From Deltaproteobacteria bacterium (lineage in GTDB: Bacteria; Desulfobacterota; Binatia; Bin18), in NCBI GenBank assembly GCA_016200595.1, contig JACQEL010000308.1:1-14027 (forward strand): 14,027 nucleotides of DNA, written 5' to 3'. Position numbers and translations under genes: made by a program. This document shows, piece by piece, positions 8,011-14,027 of the stretch. The notes below the pieces were generated by a model, which saw nothing but the letters and a program-made list of their open reading frames with translations, was not told the DNA's origin and ran no database searches. Numbering within the stretch: position 1 is the stretch's first letter; each line of letters begins with the position of its first letter.

Positions 8011-8205
8011 ATGGACAAAACTCAACCCTCTCTTCCAGCGCGGCGAGCATTTGTGGTGCAGCTCCATGCCGAGGCACGGCTGGAGCAGGGTCACTTCACA
8101 GGACGGGTTGAGCATCTCGTGTCACACCAGGCAACGCACTTTGAGTCACTGGAGGAATTGGTGGCCTTCATCGTGCGGGTAGTGACGGAGCAACAAACAC
8201 CCTAA
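8011..8205 (+). CDS. Small conserved protein of unknown function (64 aa)
   Basis: The 64-aa product has the form of a compact alpha/beta protein: RAFVVQLHAEARLEQGHFTG (beta hairpin), GRVEHLVSHQATHFESLEE and a closing helix LVAFIVRVVTEQQ. I recall short proteins with the pattern FVVQLxAEA...GRVEHxxSGxATHF from several phyla, usually standing alone, but know no function. The start at 8011 is preferred because the conserved part begins soon after; an upstream start at 7987 is possible, and neither has a textbook ribosome binding site. There is no membrane segment. It lies 56 nt downstream of the orphan CTGAAC region and is followed by a weak terminator. Confidence 0.65.
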   Translation: MDKTQPSLPARRAFVVQLHAEARLEQGHFTGRVEHLVSHQATHFESLEELVAFIVRVVTEQQTP

Positions 8206-8224
8206 GGGGAGCAACAAAGGTCCC

Positions 8225-8243
8225 CAGAAGGTTTCTGTTTTTT
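8225..8243 (+). terminator. Weak intrinsic terminator candidate
   Basis: A 5-bp stem CAGAA/TTCTG with loop GGT is followed directly by six T, 20 nt after the stop of the small gene at 8205. Position and T tract fit, but the stem is short. Confidence 0.4.
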
Positions 8244-8283
8244 ATCGCGCAAAAACTTCTTGCCGTAGAGCGTGCGGAGCCCT

Positions 8284-8352
8284 AGTAGGAGGGTGGACAG
8301 TGCTCACCAGAAGACCAGTAAAGCGAACACGGTGGGCGGTGCCCACTCTACT
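8284..8352. repeat. Palindromic interspersed repeat (GGTGGGC/GCCCACC type)
   Basis: The left arm starting AGTAGGAGGGTGGACAG (8284-8308) and the right arm ending GGTGCCCACTCTACT (8331-8352) are imperfect inverted copies. The right arm has its own perfect hairpin GTGGGC-GGT-GCCCAC (8332-8346). Confidence 0.55.
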
Positions 8353-8385
8353 GCTGTGTCTACGTTAAAACTATGCGCTGAGTAT

Positions 8386-8431
8386 GTCCTTCGACTTCAC
8401 CGCCTGCGGCGGTTACGCTCAGGACGAACGG
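8386..8431. repeat. Interspersed repeat (GTCCTTCGAC...GCTCAGGACGAACGG type)
   Basis: The outer stem GTCCT/AGGAC (8386-8390, 8421-8425) encloses the hairpin CCGCC-TGC-GGCGG (8400-8412). The outer sequence is a widespread bacterial intergenic repeat form. Confidence 0.55.
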
Positions 8432-8514
8432 AGAAAAAACGAAGAAAGCCAACCCCGTTCGTGCTGAGTACCCTATAGCGCTGCGCGCTCATCGAGCCGC
8501 GCAAGAACGGAGCA

Positions 8515-8583
8515 GTAGCCCGGATGCAATCCGGGATTCCTCGCTCCCACCTCCCGGATTCCGCTCCGCTCCATCCAGGCTAC
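8515..8583. repeat. REP-like repeat (GTAGCCCGGATG type)
   Basis: The ends GTAGCCCGGATG (8515-8526) and CATCCAGGCTAC (8572-8583) pair at 11 of 12 positions, and CCCGGAT/ATCCGGG elements repeat inside. The form is well known from intergenic regions of many proteobacteria. Confidence 0.65.
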
Positions 8584-8602
8584 ACCCCGCACGACCGCTT
8601 TG

Positions 8603-8641
8603 TTCATGAGCAGCGTAGCGCGAGCGAAGTCGAAGCATGAA
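8603..8641. repeat. Short interspersed repeat (TTCATG...CATGAA)
   Basis: TTCATG (8603-8608) and CATGAA (8636-8641) bracket GAGCAGCGTAGCGCGAGCG and a GAAGTCGAAG segment, a recognisable interspersed repeat form. With the three preceding units it fills the otherwise gene-free stretch 8206-8687. Confidence 0.5.
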
Positions 8642-8926
8642 TGCATTTCTCCTGCCTGCTACGCACAGATTTAGAGTAGCCGCGACACTACGCGCTGCGC
8701 GGGCCTAGCACGGCGAGCAAGGCCTGCGCCTCTCGCAAGTCTTGCGTAGCAAAGCCCTCAGTAAACCAGCCATAGATCTCCGCTAGCAGCTTGCGGGCTT
8801 CTTCACTTTTGCCCTGTTGTTGCCACAGCCGGCTCAGACTCATCGCTGCGCGCAACTCTAAGGACTTCGCCTCCTGCTGCTGGGCAAGGGCAAGGGCCTT
8901 GAGAAAGCACGCTTCGGCTTCCGCTT

Positions 8927-8993
8927 GGGTGTTAGGTGTTAGGGGCCGGGTGCTAGAGACTTGGGATTTTGAACTTTGGACCTTGGATTTTGG
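8927..8993. repeat. Simple-sequence tract inside the regulator's C-terminal coding region
   Basis: On the plus strand the tract reads as GGTGTTAGGTGTTAGG, a variant copy GGGTGCTAG, then GGGATTTTGAACTTTGGACC and GGATTTTGG: two short-motif families joined. It lies between the TPR helices and the last helical segment, and the reading-frame change in this gene lies in it or just upstream (8985-9030). Confidence 0.7.
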
Positions 8994-10952
8994 CCTCTTT
9001 TTGACGCTGGCCTCTAGACTGGGAGAGCGTTAGTTCGCCTTTGAGTCGATGCACTTCGGCTGCCCAAAAGCTCGTGGTACTTGTCTCAGACAGGTGTAAC
9101 GCTTCTGTCACTGTGGCCAGTCCTTCGTCGACACGACCCAGACGCCAGTAGGCATCGACCACGGAGGAAAGATGCAAGGGAAGCAAGTACCGTACTCCCG
9201 CGCTGCGATACTGCGCGACTGTCTCTGTAAGCAGGGCGAGACCTGCCTCAGTCTTCCCCTGCTGCACCTGGATACAGCCTTGCAGCATCCCCCCTGCCCT
9301 GATAAACCACGCCACATTGTGCTCACGCGCTAAACCTACTCCTTCCTCAGTGAGCCGCTCGGCATCATCTAAGTTCCCGCACCACAAGTGGACTCGCGCC
9401 GCATTAATAAGGGTCACAATGAGTGAGAATCGATGATCCAACTCCTTGCCCCAGTGTAATCCGTGTTGCAGTCGGGCACACGCCTGGTCAGGCCATCCGG
9501 CCAACCACAAACCCCAGCTCGAGATACCACTAATGATCACCGCCGGATCCATGCTAAAGCGCAACACGAACTCGCTATGCCACCGAGGATTGTAGAGTTC
9601 CAACACTCGGGCATGGTGCTCCTGGGCTTGTACTAACGCCCCGCGCACCATACTGCTGGTGCCGAGATGAGTATGCAATTGAATCGCCAGCAGAGGCTCC
9701 TGGATACGAGTCAGGAGACGGCGTTCTTCGTCCATGAGCTGCTCAATGGCGTCGAGATCCGCCCGCAGATCGTAGAAACGGCCCAGGCCCACCAGCACCG
9801 ACACGAGCGAGCCGTCGTCGTTAAGGGCCTGGCAGAGGTCGCGGGCACGGGTGAGATTCCGTACCAACCCCTCTGCCTCATAACCCTCAATCGCCGTTAA
9901 GGCGACAGAGAGAATCATGCGCAGCGCCAGTTCCTGACGCTGGCGCTCAGGCGTGTCAGGCAAGCGCTCAAGCAAGTCGAGCCCCTTCCGGCAGTGGTCA
10001 CTCGCTTCCCTATAGGCACTGCGCCGTAGTGCCACCTCACTCACCTGCCCGTAATATTGCACCGCCCGGCGATAGTCCGGCCCGGTAGTAAAATGCACCG
10101 CCAATTCACCGGCGATTTCCGCCGTCCGCTCGCCGTATCTCTCTGCTTTCCACTCGCCCAGCTGCCGATGTACGCGCACGCGCCGCGCTTCTCCTATCTG
10201 CTCATAAATCAGCTGGCTCAGCTCTGTGACGGCTGCACCCCGACCGAAGCGCCGCCGCAGATACTCTTGCACATCGGCTTCAGTCAACAGCTCCAGGGCC
10301 AATTCTTCGCACTGCCGCCGGCCATAGAGTTCCTGTACGACCTGCCGCAACCGATGCCCGCTCACCACTACCTCTGCGGGTCGATAGGTCCCCACAATGT
10401 ACAACCGTACCTGTCGCCGCCGCTGCGCCAGGTACGCCAAGGCATCCAGCGTCGAAGTATCGCTCCACTGCAAGTCTTCTAAGACGAGAATCAGCACTGT
10501 GTCAGCCGCTAAGACCTCAATAGCCTCGGCCAACTCCCGCACCATGCGTTCCTGACTACTGCCCGGCCCACTCTGCCGCACCGCTTCCCGCTCGTCGGCT
10601 TCCAACAGTCCGGCGAACTGCGCCAGCCACAGCGGCGCATGGCGGCGCAGCACGGCCATTACCTGCTCCCCACCTGGCCCTTCACACACCTGGCCCAACG
10701 CTTCCAGCAGTGGTAAATAGGCTTCCCCTCCACCATAGTGTTCGACACATTGTCCCCGACCAATTCGCAGGCTTGGGGCTTGGGCCGCGACCCCGGGGGC
10801 TGGGAGGGAGGAGAAGCTCGTTCCTTGCCTCCAGTCTCCAGCCCCGGGAAGAATCTGTTCCAGGAAGCGATCCACCAAGGTGGTCTTGCCTATCCCTGAC
10901 TCGCCAAAGAGAAACATGATCTGGCGCTCGCCGTGTCCGGCCGACGAAAGGA

Positions 10953-11034
10953 GTTGGCAGTTTCCAGTTGGCAGTTGTTGCATGCCGTCTTCAGACTCGG
11001 AACTGGGAACTGAGGACTGGGAACTGAAGACTGG
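10953..11034. repeat. Simple-sequence tract in the linker of the second regulator
   Basis: Two adjoining motif families: GTTGGCAGTTTCCAGTTGG with further GGCAGTTGTTG (10953-10980), and GGAACTGGGAACTGAGGACT followed by GGGAACTGAAGACTGG (10998-11034). It encodes the linker between the winged helix and the ATPase domain, at the same place as the tract in the first regulator. Confidence 0.7.
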
Positions 11035-11434
11035 CGGGGTAGTGGCGATGGGGGCAATGAACCGATACCCTTGGCGGCCGACCGTCTCGATAAACCGGGG
11101 AGCGACCGGGCCCTCAGCCAGCGCTTGGCGTACCTCGCGCACACACACCCTGAGGACTGTCTTGGTCACATAAATGCCCGGCCATAACCGGTTGAGCAGT
11201 TCCTCGCTCGCCACCAACCGGCCCGGGCGTTCGGCTAAGTAGCGGAGCACGGCGAGCGGGCGCGGCCGCACGCCGGCCAGGTGCTCTTCGCGCCATAGGC
11301 GTCTGGGCCCTTCCAAACGAAAGGGCCCAAAGTGCAGGGTGGTCTCGGCTGCCACCTGGCTGGGGGTCTTCACTGTCTGAGTCATGACCAGTTCCTTCCT
11401 GTCTGTCCCCTCCGTGCCCTCTGTCGCATCCAAT

Positions 11435-11502
11435 CTGAACCAAAACCTGAACGATAGTCTGAACGATTCGGCTACTCCTGAACCGTAGCCAGACATAGTA
11501 TA
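11435..11502 (-). promoter_or_regulatory. Promoter region with four CTGAAC boxes before the second regulator
   Basis: CTGAAC (GTTCAG on the transcribed-gene strand) occurs at 11435, 11447, 11459 and 11478, in steps of 12, 12 and 19 bp. A good -10 element, TATACT on the minus strand, lies at 11497-11502; no strong -35 is seen at 17 bp. If that -10 is used, the boxes lie just downstream of the start point in a leader of about 100 nt, a position that suits autorepression. Direct repeats of this pitch suit the tandem binding of OmpR-type winged helices such as the one encoded by the gene itself; this is inference. Confidence 0.55.
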
Positions 11503-11639
11503 CCCGCCAGGCAATAGCAACTCTTCAGCGAGGGGCTAGTCCTGAGAGGTAACCAGAGATGAAAAGTCACACCATAGTTCGCAGCCAGGTTGCCACGTGT
11601 ACGCTCAGGAGGGACGAGCTGTCTGCGGAGACCGAGCAG

Positions 11640-12080
11640 ATGACCAAACTCGCCGCTTGTCTATTATCACTATTGGTTCTCTTTCTCGACGGATGTTTTA
11701 CCATCGGACCTCGGACGGTTGCCCGTGATCGCTTCGACTATAGCAGCGCTATCTCCGAGTCGTGGAAAAACCAAACGTTGCTCAACTTGATCAAGCTCCG
11801 CTACGCCGATGCACCGGTGTTTTTGGATGTGACCTCGATTATCAATCAGTACACGCTCGAAAGTCAGCTCGGACTGGGGCTGTCGTGGCTTTCGCTTCCG
11901 CCAGGAGACGGCCAAGCGGTCACGGGGACGGGGAGGTATAGCGAGCGACCGACCATCTCCTACGCGCCACTCATGGGCGCGAAGTTCACCCGCAGCATGA
12001 TGACCCCGATTCCGCCGGCCGCCCTGTTTTCGCTCATTCAGGCAAATTGGCCGGTCATCACCATCCCAACCGGGCCGTAG
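11640..12080 (+). pseudogene. Lipoprotein of unknown function, probably C-terminally truncated
   Basis: The start at 11640 is chosen because it puts a signal peptide at the N-terminus (KLAACLLSLLVLFLDGC, lipobox LDGC, Cys19) and has GGAG 9 nt upstream; an open extension to 11559 lacks sense. The mature part contains FDYSSAISESWKNQTLLNLI, KLRYADAPVFLDVTSI and MTPIPPAALFSLIQANWPV. I recall longer lipoproteins (roughly 300 aa or more) in proteobacteria with the same N-terminal half. Similarity ends at NWPV, followed by ITIPTGP and a stop, so a deletion joining this gene to the start of the next is likely. Function is unknown; the position in the same orientation as the sulfatase/FGE/transporter genes suggests membership of that operon. 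Confidence 0.7.
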
Positions 12081-12118
12081 ACAATGAGCCCGACGCGGAT
12101 GAGAAGAAGGAGAGATCG

Positions 12119-12151
12119 ATGAATACGGCAGAAAAGGAGAGGTCTAGATGA
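12119..12151 (+). other. Ten-codon leader ORF overlapping the sulfatase start
   Basis: ATG 12119 with AAGGAG upstream encodes MNTAEKERSR and stops at 12149-12151. The stop overlaps the sulfatase ATG at 12148 as ATGA. It may be the stub of another deleted gene or a coupling leader. The evidence is only the ribosome binding site and the overlap. Confidence 0.35.
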
Positions 12152-12300
12152 CCATCGCTGCACTCATACCAAAGGAGACAATCGTGGTAGAGCAAACCCC
12201 GAAGAAGCCTAACCTCCTCGTCATCTGGGGCGATGATATCGGTTAAAAGAAGTATGGACCGCGCGGCGTCATCCATTCCTGAGCCAACGCTGACGGCACG
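12148..12300 (+). pseudogene. Second arylsulfatase remnant (N-terminal stub plus internal scrap)
   Basis: ATG 12148, with AAGGAGAGG upstream, gives a 32-aa N-terminus ending KKPNLLVIWGDDIG, the conserved first strand and metal-binding Asp pair of type I sulfatases. A TAA (12244-12246) follows. In the same frame the next codons read KKYGPRGVIHS, a stop TGA where the family has Trp, then ANADGT: the segment normally found about 150 residues further on (KKYGPRGVIHSWANADGT). The first stop is explained by a deletion joining the T of the next codon to the AA of a lysine codon; the second by TGG to TGA. Similarity ends at about 12300. No CxPxR motif or catalytic core remains. It sits directly upstream of the transporter gene. 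Confidence 0.85.
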
Positions 12301-12364
12301 AGGAACTCGCGCTACCGCGGAACTGAGTGTTCGCCGATCTCTACACAAATACACAGAGGGCAAC

Positions 12365-13240
12365 ATGGAAACTCTCCCGACTTACGTCAAAATCCTCACC
12401 TACCTCTTCGTCATCGTCTACATGCTCTCGGTCACGCTAGAGACCACCCGGGGGCAGATCATGGCGACGTTCACAGACCGGCGCCAGATGGGACGCGCCC
12501 TGTTGGCCAACTTCGTGCTCGTCCCTCTCCTCGGTGTCATCCTCGCGCGGCTTTTCACCCTGTCGCCGGATGTCAGGATTGGTTTCCTGTTGCTCGCGCT
12601 CTCCCCAGGCGGGCTTTTCGCTCTGCAATTCGCCCGCGTCTCTAAGGGTAACCTCGTCCTCGCGGTCGGGTTGTTGATTGCCCTCTCGACGCTGGCCATC
12701 TTGCTCACGCCGGCCCTGGTCGCTCTGCTCTTCCCCGCCGTAGGTGAGGGGCGGTTGCCACTCGTGCTCTTGGTCCTGCTCCTGTTATTGCTTATCGCGG
12801 CGCCATTGCTCGCCGGGCGAGCCTGGCAACAATTCGCGCCCGAGGCCGCGCCAAGGCTCGGACGGCGGTTAGGAGTGCTGTCGATCGTGCTTTTCATCAT
12901 TACCACCGTAGCGGCGGGGAAATACAAAACGCCGGCGATCAAAGCGATCAGTGCACATGAGATCATGGCGATCGTCAGCTTGGTCCTCGCTTCGTGGTTT
13001 ATCGGCTGGTTGCTGGGCGGTCCAGAGGTGCGCAACCGCAAGGTACTCGCGATCAGCACGAGCCTGCGTAACGTCGGGGTGTGCCTGCCGATTGCCGTCA
13101 ACTATTTCCCCGGCACGGCCGTCGTCGTGCCGATCCTGGCCTTCAGCGGCATTTCCATCCCGATGAATATGGTATTCGCGCTTATCACCGGCCGCACGCT
13201 GCGCGATACAGAAGCAAGTGTCAGCCCGGTCGAGCCTTAA
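12365..13240 (+). CDS. BASS/SBF-family (bile acid:sodium symporter-like) transporter
   Basis: The protein has 291 aa, and ATG 12365 has GAGGG 4 nt upstream; the frame is open to 12233 but that part overlaps sulfatase debris. It is highly hydrophobic, with about nine or ten membrane helices, and has the two family landmarks: the first crossover motif LALSPGGLFALQ (residues 77-88) and the second, STSLRNVGVCLPIA (231-244). The second lacks the Glu found in animal bile-acid transporters at the second sodium site, as in many bacterial relatives. Family members import organic anions with sodium. It is the only complete gene in the 11640-13875 series. Next to sulfatase and FGE remnants, sulfated organic anions are the natural guess for its substrate. 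Confidence 0.85.
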   Translation: METLPTYVKILTYLFVIVYMLSVTLETTRGQIMATFTDRRQMGRALLANFVLVPLLGVILARLFTLSPDVRIGFLLLALSPGGLFALQFARVSKGNLVLAVGLLIALSTLAILLTPALVALLFPAVGEGRLPLVLLVLLLLLLIAAPLLAGRAWQQFAPEAAPRLGRRLGVLSIVLFIITTVAAGKYKTPAIKAISAHEIMAIVSLVLASWFIGWLLGGPEVRNRKVLAISTSLRNVGVCLPIAVNYFPGTAVVVPILAFSGISIPMNMVFALITGRTLRDTEASVSPVEP

Positions 13241-13299
13241 ACAGCAAAGCTCGGGCCGAGCGAAGAAGAGCGATTTATCAATAGTTTGAGGTAGCAACT

Positions 13300-13389
13300 A
13301 TGGCAACAACAACGGCCCTTGATCTTAGTAAGCCACCCGGCGCAGACATGGGATGGATTCCCGGCGGTACCTTAATCTTTCGACAATAG
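13300..13389 (+). pseudogene. N-terminal stub of formylglycine-generating enzyme (sulfatase-modifying factor)
   Basis: ATG 13300 with GAGG 8 nt upstream encodes 29 aa, including ADMGWIPGGT, which matches the conserved opening of the FGE-sulfatase domain (usually DMVWIPGGTFxMGS). The frame then ends in LIFRQ and a stop, and nothing of the remaining 250-300 residues (GSD, copper-binding cysteines) follows before the next gene. FGE converts the active-site Cys of sulfatases to formylglycine, so its presence beside two sulfatase remnants supports a former sulfatase operon. The identification rests on one short motif plus context. Confidence 0.7.
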
Positions 13390-13423
13390 CCCGCTCTGAA
13401 TTGACCCACAAAGGCGAGAAAAT

Positions 13424-13875
13424 ATGAGTGAGATGGGACAACCTGGTAGTGATATTTTTGCGGGTGGGCCACCCGTCCGACTGGAGCGGTCGCTCGGCTT
13501 GATCAAGCCGGACAATCCGCGGATTACTCAGCGGGCTCTCCTCGCCGGTTTTATTGGCTGGGTGCCGTTAGTCATACTGACTGTGGTACAAGACTCCGCT
13601 TGGTGGGGAGAGAACCTGAGGTCGCTGCTCCTTGACCTCAATGGTTTCAGCGTGTAGAGAACCTTGATGAAAGCGTGCTGGCAGTGCCGGACTTCTCCGC
13701 GACGACCGATCTCTACCAGGTCGTCACCAATGTCTACGAGATGGGAATTATCCCGCTCGAACTGAAGAATCTGGTCCCACTGGTTACGGCAACGCTGCTC
13801 CCATTCGTGCCGGTTGCGCTCATGGCCGTACCGCTCGACGTGCTTTTAGCCCAGCTCGCTAAATTCCTGCTATAA
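13424..13875 (+). pseudogene. Multi-pass membrane protein with the centre deleted
   Basis: The N-terminal piece (13424-13657, 77 aa) contains FAGGPPVRLERSLGLIKPDN and a membrane helix (LLAGFIGWVPLVILTVVQ), and ends soon after ENLRSLLLDL. The C-terminal piece is in another frame, open from 13636 to the stop at 13873-13875, and contains LYQVVTNVYEMGIIPLELKN, a membrane helix (LLPFVPVALMAVPLDVLL) and AQLAKFLL. I recall unnamed bacterial membrane proteins of about 350 aa that begin with the GGPP-RLxRSLGLI pattern and end with the MGIIPL/LLPFVPV pattern. About 200 middle residues are gone and the join, near 13640-13660, shifts the frame. The function of the family is unknown. Confidence 0.7.
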
Positions 13876-13876
13876 G

Positions 13877-13921
13877 CGAGACTCGGAAGGAGATCTCGTT
13901 TCTCACCAGAGTCTCGTTTCT
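13877..13921 (+). terminator. Possible transcript-end hairpin after the collapsed operon
   Basis: CGAGACTC (13877-13884) and GAGTCTCG (13909-13916) pair over 8 bp with a 24-nt loop, followed by TTTCT. The direct repeat TCTCGTTTCT occurs at 13894 and 13912. It starts just after the last stop. The loop is long, so the call is tentative. 13922-14027 shows nothing identifiable. Confidence 0.35.
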
Positions 13922-14027
13922 GCCCAGCGAATCTTCAGCATAGGTTAGATGAGGGGCAGCCCGGTAGCGCCCTTCGCTGCTAAACCAGACTTCAGAAGAC
14001 TGGCACACCAGGGTTGTCACCCTGAAC

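Larger units (their letters stand above)
8688..11385 (-). pseudogene. Winged-helix/AAA-ATPase/TPR transcriptional regulator, with internal deletion and C-terminal frameshift
   Basis: The start is ATG 11385, with AGGAAGGA upstream; the frame is open further up to 11520 but only through the promoter region. Counting from 11385: winged-helix domain at about 20-112, repeat-rich linker 118-145, Walker A GESGIGKT at 161-168, second linker 180-203, Walker B-like LEDLQW near 302, then TPR-like helices from about 405 on. At about 10185-10215 the text jumps from ELSQLIYEQ to IGEARRVRVHRQLGE, omitting about 100 or more residues usual in the family (GNPLF up to the middle of the domain) without loss of frame. 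The first frame ends at 8953-8955 inside a simple-sequence tract. The shifted frame continues with QAEAEACFLKAL, SLELRAAMSLSRLW, IYGWFTEGF and stops at 8688-8690, the family's normal C-terminus. The paralogue lies at 1-1234. Confidence 0.85.

Noticed and set aside
8206..8687. Possible CRISPR array or non-coding RNA in the repeat-rich gap
   Set aside because: The repeats are of different sequence families with no common unit or regular spacing; nothing resembles a known structured RNA.
11386..11520. Upstream extension of the second regulator containing ATEGTEGTDRKE
   Set aside because: The text comes from the CTGAAC array and a GAGGGCACGGAGGG simple repeat; the ATG at 11385 has a good ribosome binding site and matches the paralogue's start region.
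12233..12364. Longer start for the transporter gene
   Set aside because: This part lies in sulfatase debris in another frame, and ATG 12365 has a suitable GAGGG and begins directly before the first membrane helix.
12418..13101. Minus-strand 227-aa open frame opposite the transporter
   Set aside because: Shadow of the hydrophobic transporter gene; composition is Ser/Arg-rich and typical of antisense frames.

Overview
This GC-rich bacterial window looks like part of a large, repeat-laden genome from an uncultivated proteobacterium-like lineage (Deltaproteobacteria or Tectomicrobia type). That placement is a guess from gene style and interspersed-repeat families, not a measurement. No rRNA, tRNA, CRISPR array or intact transposase is visible. 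The striking property is decay: most genes are broken, and several keep both ends or scattered pieces while the middle is missing.

Layout. 1-1906 (minus): the tail of a histidine kinase, a FixJ-type response regulator cut off inside its HTH, and a winged-helix/AAA-ATPase regulator that is frameshifted and runs off the left edge. 2151-2600 (plus): a small conserved unknown protein. 2601-2886: two interspersed repeats. 2887-5880 (minus): an intact two-gene unit, a DUF4105 membrane protein followed by a large alpha/beta-hydrolase lipoprotein. 6148-6489: an arylsulfatase remnant. 6490-6934: repeats, including a MITE-like element. 6935-7843: a MscS channel gene split by one in-frame stop. 7886-7955: an orphan copy of a regulator control region. 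8011-8205: a small unknown protein. 8206-8687: four families of palindromic repeat. 8688-11385 (minus): a second winged-helix/AAA-ATPase/TPR regulator, paralogous to the first, with an internal deletion and a C-terminal frameshift. 11435-11502: its promoter region, with four CTGAAC boxes.

11640-13875 (plus) reads as a collapsed operon: a truncated lipoprotein, a sulfatase remnant, an intact BASS/SBF-family transporter, a 29-codon stub of formylglycine-generating enzyme (the sulfatase activator), and a membrane protein missing its middle. The surviving logic suggests uptake and desulfation of sulfated organic anions, with only the transporter left whole. The DUF4105/hydrolase pair probably acts on envelope lipids or lipoproteins.

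The observations I consider most worth pursuing are the matching CTGAAC box spacing (12-12-19 bp) at two loci, the simple-sequence tracts inserted in coding linkers of both regulators, and the consistent pattern of internal gene deletions. Artefacts of assembly are a real alternative for the last one.
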